Counted from the stretch's first letter, positions 34,249-43,940 are shown. The stretch is DNA of 64,000 nucleotides from Streptomyces sp. NBS 14/10 (GCF_002224125.1 NZ_NCSM01000013.1:155434-219433); one strand, 5' to 3'. Notes: generated by a model from the sequence alone, not told the origin. Made by a program: numbers and translations.

Positions 34249-34914
34249 CTATCGCCCCAGGGCCCTACGGGCCAGCCGGTACGCCACCAGGTCGGCCACC
34301 GATATCAGCGGCAGCAGCCTGCTGGCCGCGAGCCGGCTCAGATCCTCGTGGCCCGCCAGCTCCCAGTCCGCCGTGACGACCGCGCCGACCGCGGTCACCC
34401 CGGAGAGCCCCGCCAGCCGCGACAGATCGACGGCCGCCTCGGCGTGACCCTCCCGCTCCAGCACCCCGCCCGGCAGCGCGCACACCGGGAAGACATGCCC
34501 CGGGCGCCCCAGCTGGTCGGGGGTGGTCTGCGGATCGGCGAGCGCCTGGACGGTGCGCGAGCGGTCCGCGGCGGACAGGCCGGTGGTCGTGGTGGGCCCC
34601 AGCAGGTCGACGGGGACGGTGAAGGCGGCGCTGAGCAGCGTCGTGGTGTGCTCCTCGTCCACCGTCAGCCGCTGCAGCCGCAGCCGGTCGGCGCGCCCGT
34701 CCGGCAGGGCCACGCAGACCATGCCGGAGGTGTGGTCGAGCAGCTGCTTGAGCGCACCCTCGTGCGAGTGCTCGGCGGCGAGCAGCAGAACGCCGCGATG
34801 CTCCTTGGCCAGCTCGTCGTAGACGATGACGAAGCCGCCCTCGGCGAACGCGTCGATCGCCTGTTCGACCGCCAGAAGGCGCTCGGGCGCGACCGTCTGC
34901 TCAACCACTGCCAT
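34249..34914 (-). CDS. RibB-like DHBP synthase with degenerate acidic loop
   Basis: 221 residues from the ATG at 34914; a TTG at 34959 is also open. The family makes 3,4-dihydroxy-2-butanone 4-phosphate from ribulose 5-phosphate for riboflavin. Most motifs are kept: TTTTGLSAADRSRTVQALAD, RPGHVFPV, GHAEAAVDLSRLAGL (with the His and Glu). The acidic loop, normally DDEDRENEG, reads DELAKEHRG, so two or more acidic residues are lost. No other rib genes are adjacent, and no FMN riboswitch was recognised upstream. It may be a paralogue with altered activity. Confidence 0.8.
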   Translation of the reverse strand: MAVVEQTVAPERLLAVEQAIDAFAEGGFVIVYDELAKEHRGVLLLAAEHSHEGALKQLLDHTSGMVCVALPDGRADRLRLQRLTVDEEHTTTLLSAAFTVPVDLLGPTTTTGLSAADRSRTVQALADPQTTPDQLGRPGHVFPVCALPGGVLEREGHAEAAVDLSRLAGLSGVTAVGAVVTADWELAGHEDLSRLAASRLLPLISVADLVAYRLARRALGR

Positions 34915-35068
34915 GGGGAGGAATTTTGGCACATGCCAGCGGACCTGACGACGTGTCAATGCTCACAAAGTAAGGGTCTTGGCACCATCAGTGACCTCCG
35001 TCCCAGGGTGACCGCGCCCGGTGGGAGGCTCACGGAAGAATGAGGGCCCCCGAACCAGGAAGGGCAGC

Positions 35069-36136
35069 GTGCAGACGACGACAGTCGGGGAGGACCGGGC
35101 CGCCGAGCCCGTACACCCCGTACGCCGCTTGATACGGCCCGTACTGCGGCCCGTACGCCGCTTCGCCCGGCCCCCGCGCGGACGGGCCCGGCAGGTGGCC
35201 GCGTGGTGCGCGGCGCTGCCGCTGACCGTGGTCAGCGTGGTGCTTGGCTGCCGGGCCGCGGACAGCGACGGGATCACGCCCGTGCCCCAACTGCTGGCCT
35301 TCCTGCCCTGGCTGCTGGTCCCCGCGCTGCTCAGCCTGGTGCTCGCGGTGGCGGCGCGCTGGCCGCTGGGGTGTGCGTGGGCGCTGGCCGCGGCCTCGGT
35401 GACCGGCTGGTTCATGCAGCCGTACAACCCCGGCGGTCCGGCGCCCCGGCCGCGCGGCCCGGTGGTGGCGCAGCTGCGCGTGCTGACCGCCAACCTGGAG
35501 TTCGGCGGGGCGACGGAGGGGCTGGTGGAGGCGGTACGGCGGGAGAAGCCCGACCTGGTCTCGGTCCAGGAGTGCGACACCCGCTGCGGCGCGGCGCTCG
35601 ACTCGGCCGCGCTGCGCGCGGCCTACCCGTACCGGAAGATCGTCACGGTCCCCGGCGACGCGGCCCACGGCTCGGCGATCCTCAGCACCTACCCGCTCAC
35701 CCCCGAGGCCGGGATCGCCGGCAAGCTGGCCATGCCCCGGGCCGTCGTACAGGTCGCCGGGCGGCGGCTCCATGTGCAGGTGGCCCATCCGATGCCGCCG
35801 ATGCCGGGGCAGCTGGACGTCTGGCGCACCGAGTTGGGGCGGCTGCGCGCGTACGCCGCCGACCGGGGCGACGACCCCACCCTGATCGCCGGGGACTTCA
35901 ACGCCACCCAGGACCACGCCGCCTTCCGCTCCCTCCTCGACACCGGAATGCGGGACAGCGCGCGGTCGGTCGGCATGTCCCGCACACCCAGCTGGCCGAC
36001 TCTGACGACCCCGGCGCTGGGCGCCCAGATCGACCACGTCCTGGTCAGCGACGCGCTGCGGCCCCGAACCGCCCGCTTCCTGGATCTGCCGCACACCGAC
36101 CACCGGGCGCTGCTGGTCGACCTCGAGCTGTACTGA
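35069..36136 (+). CDS. Membrane-anchored endonuclease/exonuclease/phosphatase-fold protein
   Basis: 355 residues from GTG at 35069 with GGAAGGGC upstream. Three N-terminal membrane segments (about 40-125), then the EEP catalytic domain: LTANLEFGG, SVQECDTRCG, HGSAILSTYPL, RRLHVQVAHPMPP, LIAGDFNATQDH, AQIDHVLVSD, HTDHRALLVDL. This is the full set of catalytic residues (Asn, Glu, His, Asp, Asn, Asp, His). Members hydrolyse phosphodiesters such as nucleic acids, phospholipids or inositol phosphates; substrate unknown. It converges with the LysR gene, 11 bp apart. Confidence 0.92.
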   Translation: MQTTTVGEDRAAEPVHPVRRLIRPVLRPVRRFARPPRGRARQVAAWCAALPLTVVSVVLGCRAADSDGITPVPQLLAFLPWLLVPALLSLVLAVAARWPLGCAWALAAASVTGWFMQPYNPGGPAPRPRGPVVAQLRVLTANLEFGGATEGLVEAVRREKPDLVSVQECDTRCGAALDSAALRAAYPYRKIVTVPGDAAHGSAILSTYPLTPEAGIAGKLAMPRAVVQVAGRRLHVQVAHPMPPMPGQLDVWRTELGRLRAYAADRGDDPTLIAGDFNATQDHAAFRSLLDTGMRDSARSVGMSRTPSWPTLTTPALGAQIDHVLVSDALRPRTARFLDLPHTDHRALLVDLELY

Positions 36137-36147
36137 ACGCTTGCCGT

Positions 36148-37281
36148 TCAGCTCTCGCTGGGGTTGTAGGAGTTGGCCAGCTCGAAGGGGTCGGGCTCCA
36201 GGCCCTCCGTCGGCCAGCGCTGCTCCCGCCGCCACTGCTCGTTCTCCAGCGCCAGCGCGTCCCACAGCAGATTGAGCGGATGGCTCGCTTCGTAGTGGGC
36301 GCGCTCCCCGCGCCGGGTGAAGGCGCCGAGCAGCACCTCGAGCCGCGGCCCGGTGTCATTGACCAGCTCGACGGCCCGCATCCCGCGCCCGTACGCGACC
36401 CGCGGGTCGCCGGCCGCCTCGGCGACCCCCTTGGTGACCAGCATGCAGCCCCGCAACAGGCCCGAGCGCAACAGCTCGAAGCCGTAGGTGACGGTGTCGA
36501 TCTCGGCCGCGATATGCAGCTTGTTGCGGTAGTCGGCGCCGAACCAGGTGTGCAGCACCCCCGCCATCAGCCCGCTGGCGGAGACGACGAGCGGCAGCGT
36601 GCGCAGCTCGCTGCTCGTGACGGTCGGGCCGGGCAGCCGGGAGTGCGGCAGATTCGTCAGCAGCGACACCCCGCTGCGGCGCCACTCCATCACATCGAAC
36701 GCGTCCAGCTCGTTGTCGACGCCGGTCCCCTGCGGGCTGGTCACCACACTGCCGCAGACCAGGTCCACGTCCTTGGCGCGCAGCTTGCCCAGCACGTCCC
36801 GGGTGCGGACATGGCCGACCTTGAGCTCGATGCCCCGCTGCTCGAACTCCTCGGCCACCCGCTCACCGGCCCCCGCGAGATAGCCGAGGGTGAAGCGCGT
36901 GGTGCCCACCATCAGGGTTTTACCGAGCCGGCGACGGGATTCGTGGATGCCCTCCAGCCAGTCGCCCAGCGTGCCGCGCGCCAATTCGACCAGGGCCTCG
37001 CCGGTGCCGGTGAACAACACGTCCTTGCCGCGCCCCTGCTTGAGGACGAGCGGTTCGCCGCACAGGTCACGGAAGTTGCGGTTCATCGTGTCCAGCTGCT
37101 TCTGCACGCTCGACTGCTCCCGGCCCAGCACCCGTGCGGCGCCCAGCGCGGTACCGGTCTCATGGACCACGATCAAGGTGCGCAGTTGGTCCATCGTGGT
37201 GTCCATGAGGGCGAGTGGGCTCTGCAGCAGCCTGCTTCGCCCGTTGGCCGTCGGTGGTCCGAGCGGCCCGGGTGTGGCCAT
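36148..37281 (-). CDS. LysR-family transcriptional regulator
   Basis: 377 residues, longer than the usual 300. The N-terminal winged helix-turn-helix (MDQLRTLIVVHETGTALGAARVLGREQSSVQKQLDTMNRNF, about 30-70, shown in two parts in the protein) is followed by a co-inducer-binding domain (about 115-320). The C-terminal extension (GLEPDPFELANSYNPSES) is acidic. The effector is unknown. The ATG at 37281 could be replaced by that at 37206 (MDTTMDQL), which would remove a 25-residue N-terminal tail. Confidence 0.85.
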   Translation of the reverse strand: MATPGPLGPPTANGRSRLLQSPLALMDTTMDQLRTLIVVHETGTALGAARVLGREQSSVQKQLDTMNRNFRDLCGEPLVLKQGRGKDVLFTGTGEALVELARGTLGDWLEGIHESRRRLGKTLMVGTTRFTLGYLAGAGERVAEEFEQRGIELKVGHVRTRDVLGKLRAKDVDLVCGSVVTSPQGTGVDNELDAFDVMEWRRSGVSLLTNLPHSRLPGPTVTSSELRTLPLVVSASGLMAGVLHTWFGADYRNKLHIAAEIDTVTYGFELLRSGLLRGCMLVTKGVAEAAGDPRVAYGRGMRAVELVNDTGPRLEVLLGAFTRRGERAHYEASHPLNLLWDALALENEQWRREQRWPTEGLEPDPFELANSYNPSES

Positions 37282-37516
37282 GAATCCTCTCGCTTCCCAA
37301 CTCTGCCCGATTTATGGACTCACGAGTTTAGCCCCGGGATGCTTGATCACGGGGTTCAAGTCACCCGGGGCTCATTTCGGATAAGCGCGGATTTACCGGT
37401 ACGAGCGCTGTTCACCCGCGGGCAACGCGGGCACTGTGAACACCACAGGCACCACAACGGCGAGCGGCGGAATTATCCCGCGAGGCCCTTCCGGACGGGG
37501 TTTTCCATCCGAACAA
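37282..37516. other. Intergenic region upstream of the LysR gene
   Basis: No gene. At about 37409-37440 an inverted repeat, GTTCAC with CCCGCG/CGCGGG and GTGAAC, forms a bulged stem that could be an operator or a terminator. No other signal was recognised. Confidence 0.5.
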
Positions 37517-37558
37517 CAGCTGACCGACACAGACAACAACTGATCTGTGTGTCAGCTG
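37517..37558. terminator. Long hairpin downstream of phoX
   Basis: CAGCTGAC and GTCAGCTG with inner ACACAGA/TCTGTGT arms. It lies about 55 bp after the PhoX stop and may end that transcript. Confidence 0.65.
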
Positions 37559-37589
37559 AATTGGCCGCAGGGACAATTCCGCCGCAGTT

Positions 37590-37605
37590 CAATTCCGAAG
37601 AATTG
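37590..37605 (-). terminator. UUCG-capped hairpin right after phoX
   Basis: On the reverse strand CAATTC-TTCG-GAATTG folds as a 6-bp stem with an unusually stable UUCG tetraloop, 5 bases after the stop codon. Probably an mRNA 3'-end stabiliser or terminator. Confidence 0.7.
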
Positions 37606-37610
37606 ACGAC

Positions 37611-39686
37611 TCAGGCGCCGATGTTCCCGCCATCGCGCCGCCACACGCTGATCACGGACGGACGGGTCAGCTTGCCCGGCCCGTCGGGCCAGGTGGACGC
37701 GGGCTTCTCCACGCTCGCGCCGTCGAGCTCACCCGGGTGCTGCACCGCCACCAGCACCCGCCGGTCCTGCACGATCGGCCCACAGGTCTCGGCGCCCGTC
37801 GGAACGGTCAGGAACTGCTTCACCTCACCGCGCCTGCTGCCGGACGTCGCCACCCCGAACAGCCCGTCGTGGCTGCCCAGCGCGTTGCCGTCGGTGGAGA
37901 TCCACAGATTGCCGTACGCGTCGAAGGTGACGTTGTCCGGGCAGGAGATCGGGGACACCTGGTCCTTCGGGAAACCGCCGAAGTACGTGCTCGGGTCCGC
38001 CGGGTCGCCGCACACCAGGAACAGCTTCCAGCTGAAGCGGCGGGCCGCCGGGTCGCTCCAGCGCTCGGTCAGCTCCAGGATCTGGCCGTGCTTGTTGCTG
38101 TTGCGCGGGTTCGCCTCGTCGGCCGGGGCCTTGCCCGCCTTGCCGCGGTCGCTGTTGTTGGTGAGCGCGACGTACACCTTGCCCGTGCGCGGGCTGGGCT
38201 CGACGTCCTCCGGGCGGTCCATCTTCGTCGCGCCCACCTTGTCGGCGGCCAGCCGGGTGAAGACGTAGACCTCCTCGGCCGTCATCCCCTCGACATACGA
38301 GGTCGTGCCGCTCGCCAGCGGAATCCACTCGCCGGAGCCGTCGAACTCGCCGTCCTTCGGCAGCTTTCCGGTGCCGTCGATCTCGGCCGCCGGGCTGTCG
38401 CCGGTGAACTTGGCGACGTACAGCGTGCCCTCGTCCAGCAGCGTGCGGTTGTGCTCGCGCGCGGCCCGGCTGGTGCCCTTCATCATCCGCTTGGACGAGA
38501 CGAACTTGTAGAAGTAGTCGAACTTCTCGTCGTCGCCCATGTAGAGGACCGGACGGCCGTCGTCGGTCAGCCGGGGCTCGGCCGCCTCGTGCTTGAACCG
38601 GCCCAGCGCGGTGAGCTTGCGCGGCGTCGACTCCGGGTCGTACGGGTCGATCTCGACGACCCAGCCGAAGCGGTTGGTCTCGTTCGGCTCCTGCGCCACG
38701 TCGAAGCGCTTGTCGAAACGCTCCCACTTGCGCTCGGTCGCCGCGCCCGCCAGGCCGTAGCGCTTGAGGCGGGCTGCGGTGGTCGGGTCGGTCACCGAAC
38801 CGGCGTTGGCGAAGTACTGGTTGAAGTTCTCCTCGCCCGACAGGACCGTGCCCCACGGGGTGATACCGCCGCCGCAGTTGTTCAGCGTGCCCAGGATCCG
38901 CTTGCCCGTCGGGTCGGCCGAGGTCCGCAGCAGCTTGCTGCCCGCGGCCGGACCCGTCACCTCGAACGGGGTGGTCGCGGTGATCCGGCGGTTCAGGCGG
39001 TGGCGCGACACGGCCGTCAGCTTGCCCAGCCTGCGGTCCTCCTGCGCCGCCAGCACGGACAGGCCGTGCGCGGCCCAGGCGATCTCGGCCTGCTCACGGG
39101 TCGGGTTCGCCGCGTCGTACCCGGCGAACATCAGCACCTCGTCGGTGTACTCGTGGTTGACCACGAGCAGCTGGCGGTCGCGCTCCTGCGGGATGTCCAG
39201 CACGGCCATGTAGTCGTTGTTGTACCCGAACTGGCCCGCCTGCGCCTTCGCCGACTGGTTGGCCGGGTCGAACGCGGGCGCCCCGCGCAGAATCGGGTCG
39301 CCCCAGCGGATCACCACGTTCTGGTCGTGGCCCTCGGCGACCACGACGGCGTCGGTGGTGTTCGGCGCGACCGGCGAGAAGCGCAGGCCACGGGCGGCCT
39401 TGCCCGCCCCCTTGTCGGCGGGGGTCGCCGCGGCGGCCCCCTCCGCCGCCGCGGCCTCCGGCGCCCGCCCCACCGCGGTCACCCCGGCCGCGGCCGCGAC
39501 CGAAACCACCGCGCCGGCGCGCAGCACCGAACGGCGCGACAGCGCACCGGCTATGACGTCACCGATGTAGGCGTTGTCGCTGGTGTTCGGCACCTCGTGA
39601 AAGCAGGCGTCGCCACAGCGGTACCGGCATGTCAGGGCGGAACGACCGCCCGGGTGCGAGTTGATGAGCGGCAGGAGCTTGCGCAC
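37611..39686 (-). CDS. PhoX-type alkaline phosphatase (DUF839), Tat-exported
   Basis: 691 residues, GTG start at 39686 with GGAGGG upstream. Tat signal at about 50-75 (LSRRSVLRAGAVVSVAAAA) lies some 50 residues in, after a conserved N-terminal segment, as in Streptomyces PhoX. The PhoX beta-propeller shows FGYNNDYMAVLDIP, LVVNHEYTDE, LNNCGGGITPWGTVLSGEENFNQYF, EIDPYDP, GDDEKFDYFYKFV. It dephosphorylates organic phosphates outside the cell using calcium and iron. A PHO-box-like repeat lies about 140 bp upstream; the gene is probably PhoP-induced. Confidence 0.93.
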   Translation of the reverse strand: MRKLLPLINSHPGGRSALTCRYRCGDACFHEVPNTSDNAYIGDVIAGALSRRSVLRAGAVVSVAAAAGVTAVGRAPEAAAAEGAAAATPADKGAGKAARGLRFSPVAPNTTDAVVVAEGHDQNVVIRWGDPILRGAPAFDPANQSAKAQAGQFGYNNDYMAVLDIPQERDRQLLVVNHEYTDEVLMFAGYDAANPTREQAEIAWAAHGLSVLAAQEDRRLGKLTAVSRHRLNRRITATTPFEVTGPAAGSKLLRTSADPTGKRILGTLNNCGGGITPWGTVLSGEENFNQYFANAGSVTDPTTAARLKRYGLAGAATERKWERFDKRFDVAQEPNETNRFGWVVEIDPYDPESTPRKLTALGRFKHEAAEPRLTDDGRPVLYMGDDEKFDYFYKFVSSKRMMKGTSRAAREHNRTLLDEGTLYVAKFTGDSPAAEIDGTGKLPKDGEFDGSGEWIPLASGTTSYVEGMTAEEVYVFTRLAADKVGATKMDRPEDVEPSPRTGKVYVALTNNSDRGKAGKAPADEANPRNSNKHGQILELTERWSDPAARRFSWKLFLVCGDPADPSTYFGGFPKDQVSPISCPDNVTFDAYGNLWISTDGNALGSHDGLFGVATSGSRRGEVKQFLTVPTGAETCGPIVQDRRVLVAVQHPGELDGASVEKPASTWPDGPGKLTRPSVISVWRRDGGNIGA

Positions 39687-39819
39687 GTCTTACCCTCCGT
39701 ACGGATTGCACGCATGGATTTCGCGTAGGACCGTCCAGCGCGCAACCCGCGCCGACACGGTGTCGGGACCCCATCCGGGGCGAAGCTATGGGCGTAGAGC
39801 CGCGGACCGGCGACCGTCG

Positions 39820-39850
39820 TCTGAATCGGGAGTGAACGGCGGGTAACCGG
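39820..39850 (-). promoter_or_regulatory. PHO-box-like direct repeat upstream of phoX
   Basis: On the reverse strand GGTTACCCGCC, GTTCACTCCCG and ATTCAGACG follow one another with 10-11 bp spacing, resembling a three-unit PhoP box (GTTCA core). Position about 140 bp upstream of the PhoX start. Confidence 0.5.
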
Positions 39851-39948
39851 AATCGGCCGCTGAGTACTGCTGATCGGCCCGCTAGCCTTTCCGCACCACG
39901 GACATGTACCGCCATGCCCCGGACTCGACACGTGATGAGGTATCTCCC

Positions 39949-41943
39949 ATGGCCATACGGGACCTACTGCGCAAAGTTTTCGGACGCTCCCGCACGCCGC
40001 GGGACGACGCTTCGGCTGCGCCGGAGGCGGCAGTTGTCCCGGACCCCCAGGAGCAGCCCGCCGCCGCGCCTGAGCCTGCGTCTGTGGCTGCGCCCGCTTC
40101 CGAGCCTGCGTCTGAGTCGGCGCCCGCTTCTGAGCCCGCGCCCGCTTCTGAGCCCGCCGCCAAGCCCGCGGCAGCCGCGTCCCCCGCGCGCGGGGGAAAG
40201 ACGGACAACGAGGAGGCTGCTGCCCACCACCCCTCGCTGACCGAACCGCTCAAGACGCTGGACGAGATCCTGGAATCTTCCGACGCCCCCGACGCGCAAC
40301 CCGCGCCGGAGGCAGGAGAGAAGGACCAGCCCGCCAAGGCGGAACCCACCGCCGCGGCAGTGGACACGGACGAGCCGGAGCCGGTCACGGCCGAGGCCGC
40401 CGAGGATGTGCCGGCCACCGACACCAAGGCCGGCACCGACGACGCCGACGCTCCGGACGCCACGCCCGCCGCAACTGGCGGCGAGCAGGCAACCGCAGCC
40501 GAGGAGGCCACGGCCGACGCCAGAGCGGACGCGGACGCGAAGCAGGAAGCCGCTGACAAGCAGACGGCCGAGGCAGAAGCGGAAGCTGCGGCCGAGCCGA
40601 AGGCCGATGCCGAGGCCGACACGGCAGACGCCCCGGCCGAGGCCGCAACCACGTCCGCAGCGACCGACGCAGCCAAGCCCGTTACCGACGCCGACACCCC
40701 GGCCACCGACGAAGCGAACGCCGCACCCGCCGCCGAGGCGGACGGCCAAGAGGCGGCCGAGCCCGTAGCGGAGAAGGCCGCAACCGCCGCCGAGCCGAAG
40801 ACCGAGGCCGACGCGGCAGACGCCCCGGCCGAGGTCGCAACCGAGCCTGCCGCAGACGCCGAGCCCGCCTCCAGCGATGCCGACGCCGCGGCCGAGCCGG
40901 CGGCCGCCGCCGAAGCAGAGGCCGCACCGGCCGCAACTGACGGCGAGCAGGCAGCCACAGCCGAGCCCGTAGCCGACGAGGCCACGGCCGACGCCGAAGC
41001 CACTCCCGCCGACGACAGCGCGCCGAAGGCCGAGGGCGACACTCCGGCCGGGGCCGACACGACGGTCGCAGCCGAAACGGAGCCGGAGCAGGCAGCCGCC
41101 GACGAGAAGGCGGCCGCCCCGGCCGCCGAGGCGAAGGAGACCGCCCCCGCGGCCAAGGCAGCGACGGAGGCAGAGGCCAACACAACGGCGGCCGACGCCG
41201 ACGCCAAGGCCACCGAAGAAGGAGACGCCGCCATCCCCCTCAGCGACGTGGAGACCCGCGCGCCCGGGCTGGTCAGTCTGTACAAGAGCGCCGCCGAAGC
41301 GCTGGCGCAGAAGGGGCTCGTGGGGCGGCGGGCCGCCGTTTATCTCGTGCTGGACCGGTCGGGGTCGATGCGGAGCTACTACAAGGACGGCACCGTCCAG
41401 CACCTCGCCGAGCAGGCCCTCGCCCTCTCCGCGAACCTGGACGACGACGGCACCGTCCCGGTCGTGTTCTTCTCCACGGACATCGACGGCACCGCGGACG
41501 TCGACCTGGCGAACTACAGCGGCCGGATCGAGGAGCTGCACTCCTCGCTCGGCCACATGGGCCGTACGAACTACCACCACGCGGTCAAGGCGGTCATCGA
41601 CCACTACCAGGCGTCCGGCGCCACCGACCCCGCGTTCGTGATCTTCCAGACGGATGGCGCGCCCACCAGCAAGGCCGCCGCCGAGAAGGCGCTGTGCGAG
41701 GCGGCGCGGCTGCCGATCTTCTGGCAGTTCATCGGGTTCGGGGACCCGGAGGCGAAGGGGTTCGACTTCCTGCGCAAGCTGGACGTTCTGTCGGTGCCGG
41801 ACAAGCGGGTGGTGGACAACGCGGGGTTCTTCCACGCGGGCCAGGACCCGCGCGCGCTGTCGAACGCCGAGCTGTACGGGCAGCTGATGGTGGAGTTCCC
41901 GGAGTGGCTGCGGGAGGCGCGTGAGGCCGGCGTGCTGAGCTAA
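39949..41943 (+). CDS. vWA-domain protein (TerF-like) with a long disordered region
   Basis: 664 residues from the ATG at 39949. A basic N-terminus (MAIRDLLRKVFGRSRTPRDD) precedes about 400 residues of Ala/Glu/Asp/Pro/Thr-rich imperfect repeats. The C-terminal vWA domain (about 430-664) carries a complete MIDAS: DRSGSM, Thr in GRTNYHH, and TDGAP. This domain is of the type found in tellurium-resistance and stress proteins. No ter genes are near. The acidic low-complexity region is probably disordered. Confidence 0.88.
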   Translation: MAIRDLLRKVFGRSRTPRDDASAAPEAAVVPDPQEQPAAAPEPASVAAPASEPASESAPASEPAPASEPAAKPAAAASPARGGKTDNEEAAAHHPSLTEPLKTLDEILESSDAPDAQPAPEAGEKDQPAKAEPTAAAVDTDEPEPVTAEAAEDVPATDTKAGTDDADAPDATPAATGGEQATAAEEATADARADADAKQEAADKQTAEAEAEAAAEPKADAEADTADAPAEAATTSAATDAAKPVTDADTPATDEANAAPAAEADGQEAAEPVAEKAATAAEPKTEADAADAPAEVATEPAADAEPASSDADAAAEPAAAAEAEAAPAATDGEQAATAEPVADEATADAEATPADDSAPKAEGDTPAGADTTVAAETEPEQAAADEKAAAPAAEAKETAPAAKAATEAEANTTAADADAKATEEGDAAIPLSDVETRAPGLVSLYKSAAEALAQKGLVGRRAAVYLVLDRSGSMRSYYKDGTVQHLAEQALALSANLDDDGTVPVVFFSTDIDGTADVDLANYSGRIEELHSSLGHMGRTNYHHAVKAVIDHYQASGATDPAFVIFQTDGAPTSKAAAEKALCEAARLPIFWQFIGFGDPEAKGFDFLRKLDVLSVPDKRVVDNAGFFHAGQDPRALSNAELYGQLMVEFPEWLREAREAGVLS

Positions 41944-41994
41944 CCGGGGTACGGGCCGGGACCCGGACCCCGGCCCGGGATACGCATCGACTAC

Positions 41995-42044
41995 GTGAGG
42001 GCCACCCGCGCGGCACGAAAATCGCCGCGCAGGTGGCCCTCACC
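41995..42044. terminator. Strong hairpin after the vWA gene
   Basis: GTGAGGGCCACC and GGTGGCCCTCAC flank an inner CGCGCGGC/GCCGCGC stem around ACGAAAATC. Stem of about 19 bp, 51 bp after the stop. Confidence 0.85.
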
Positions 42045-42066
42045 GCTCAGATACGATAATGACGGC

Positions 42067-42119
42067 TCGCAGAGCAGCTCGGCACAGAGCTGACATAGTT
42101 CACAGAGCGCTCACAGAGC
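42067..42119 (+). repeat. Four CRCAGAGC repeats upstream of metG
   Basis: Copies at 42067-42075, 42081-42090, 42098-42108 and 42109-42119. The last two are GTTCACAGAGC and GCTCACAGAGC, exactly adjacent 11-bp units like a PHO box. They lie 40-92 bp before the metG start, in its leader or promoter. Confidence 0.6.
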
Positions 42120-42158
42120 GACATGTCACCCACTGCATCGACCCGGGAGCAGCCCGCG

Positions 42159-43940
42159 ATGGCTCGACACCTCATCACCAGCGCCCTTCCCTACATCAAC
42201 GGGATCAAGCACCTGGGCAACATGGTGGGGTCCATGCTCCCGGCCGACGTCTACGCCCGCTATATGCGCCAGCGCGGCCATGAGGTGCTGTACATCTGCG
42301 CCACCGACGAGCACGGCACCCCCGCCGAGCTGGCCGCCAAGGAGGCGGGGCTGCCGGTGGCCGAGTTCTGCGCGCAGCAGCACGACGCGCAGAAGGCGGT
42401 CTACGACGGCTTCAGCCTGGCGTTCGACTACTTCGGCCGCAGCTCCTCCGCGCAGAACGTGGAGATCACCCAGACCATCGCGCGCGAGCTGAAGGCGAAC
42501 GGCTTCATCGAGGAGCGTTCGATCCGCCAGGTGTACTCCAACGCCGACGGCCGTTTCCTCCCCGACCGCTATATCGAGGGCACCTGCCCGCACTGCGGGT
42601 ACGACAAGGCGCGCGGCGACCAGTGCGAGAACTGCACCCGCGTGCTGGACCCGACGGATCTGATCAATCCGCGCTCGGCGATCAGCGGCAGCAGCGATCT
42701 GGAGGTGCGGGAGACCAAGCACCTGTTCCTGCTCCAGTCGAAGCTGGCGGGGGAGGTCGCGGCGTGGGTGGACGAGCACGGCAAGGACTGGCCGACGCTC
42801 GCCTCCTCGATCGCCCGCAAGTGGCTCAACGAGGGGCTTCAGGACCGGGCGATCACCCGTGACCTGGACTGGGGCGTGCCGGTGCCGGCCGACACCTGGC
42901 CGGATCTCGCGGCCGAGGGCAAGGTCTTCTACGTATGGTTCGACGCCCCGATCGAGTACATCGGCGCGACGAAGGAGTGGTCGGACCTGGACCCGGCGAA
43001 CCGCGACTGGAAGTCGTGGTGGTACGACGTGGACCAGACGGTCCGCTACACCGAGTTCATGGCCAAGGACAACGTCCCGTTCCACACGGTGATGTTCCCG
43101 GCGACGCTGCTGGGCACCCGGGACGCGTGGAAGAAGGTCGACTACGTCAAGGCGTTCAACTGGCTGACGTACTACGGCGGCAAGTTCTCGACGTCCCAGA
43201 AGCGCGGGGTGTTCACCGATGCCGCGCTGGAGCTGCTGCCCGCCGACTACTGGCGCTACTTCCTGATCGCGAACGCGCCGGAGTCGGACGACACGTCCTT
43301 CACCTGGGAGCACTTCGCCGCCACGGTGAACAAGGACCTGGCGGACACCCTCGGCAACTTCGTCAACCGGGTGCTGTCGTTCTCCCGTAAGCGGTTCGGT
43401 GACGAGGTCCCGGCCGGGAAGGCCGCGGGGGAGGCCGAGGCGCGCCTCGGCGAGGAGATCGCGCGGCTGCTCGCGGAGTACGAGGAGCACATGGACGCGC
43501 TGCAGTTCCGCAAGGCCGCGGCCGCGCTGCGCGCCCTGTGGAGCGCGGGCAACTCCTACCTGGAGGAGAAGGCTCCCTGGCTGGAGATCAAGACCGACCA
43601 GGAGGGCGCGGCCCTCACGCTCCGTACGGCGATGAACCTGATCCACCTGTACGCGGTCGTCTCCGAGCCGTTCATCCCGGCCTCCGCGCGGGCCATGCGG
43701 TCGGCGTTCGCGCTGGCGGACGACACGGCGCCGTGGGTGGGCCAGGAGGAGGCCAAGGCGCTGGCCTCCGTCCCGGCCGGTACGGCCTTCACCGTGCCGC
43801 CGGTGCTCTTCGCCAAGATCACCGAGGAGGACCTGGAGTCCTACCGGGTGCGCTTCGGCGGGGCGCCGGAGCAGGCGGGCGGCGGGGCTCCGGCCGGGGC
43901 ACCGACCGGGGTGGAGACCGAGGGCAAACCCGTTGAATAA
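42159..43940 (+). CDS. metG: Methionyl-tRNA synthetase
   Basis: 593 residues from ATG at 42159 ([21 protein letters not shown]). Class I synthetase: HLGN replaces HIGH, the KMSKS loop is KFSTSQKRG, and zinc ligands are CPHC and CENC (about 145-165). It charges tRNA-Met. No C-terminal tRNA-binding (EMAP) domain, ending in a Gly/Ala-rich tail. The start at 42159 is preferred over 42123 because GGGAG precedes it and the family begins here. The 12-residue upstream extension is unlikely. Confidence 0.96.
   Translation: MARHLITSALPYINGIKHLGNMVGSMLPADVYARYMRQRGHEVLYICATDEHGTPAELAAKEAGLPVAEFCAQQHDAQKAVYDGFSLAFDYFGRSSSAQNVEITQTIARELKANGFIEERSIRQVYSNADGRFLPDRYIEGTCPHCGYDKARGDQCENCTRVLDPTDLINPRSAISGSSDLEVRETKHLFLLQSKLAGEVAAWVDEHGKDWPTLASSIARKWLNEGLQDRAITRDLDWGVPVPADTWPDLAAEGKVFYVWFDAPIEYIGATKEWSDLDPANRDWKSWWYDVDQTVRYTEFMAKDNVPFHTVMFPATLLGTRDAWKKVDYVKAFNWLTYYGGKFSTSQKRGVFTDAALELLPADYWRYFLIANAPESDDTSFTWEHFAATVNKDLADTLGNFVNRVLSFSRKRFGDEVPAGKAAGEAEARLGEEIARLLAEYEEHMDALQFRKAAAALRALWSAGNSYLEEKAPWLEIKTDQEGAALTLRTAMNLIHLYAVVSEPFIPASARAMRSAFALADDTAPWVGQEEAKALASVPAGTAFTVPPVLFAKITEEDLESYRVRFGGAPEQAGGGAPAGAPTGVETEGKPVE

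Noticed and set aside
35203..38268. A 1021-codon open frame on the forward strand
   Set aside because: It runs across the EEP gene, the LysR gene antisense and the phoX end; the codon pattern is the mirror of real genes and no domain is recognisable. Typical high-GC shadow frame.
39882..41285. Reverse frame of Ser/Ala repeats
   Set aside because: Antisense of the Ala/Glu-rich repeats of the vWA gene.
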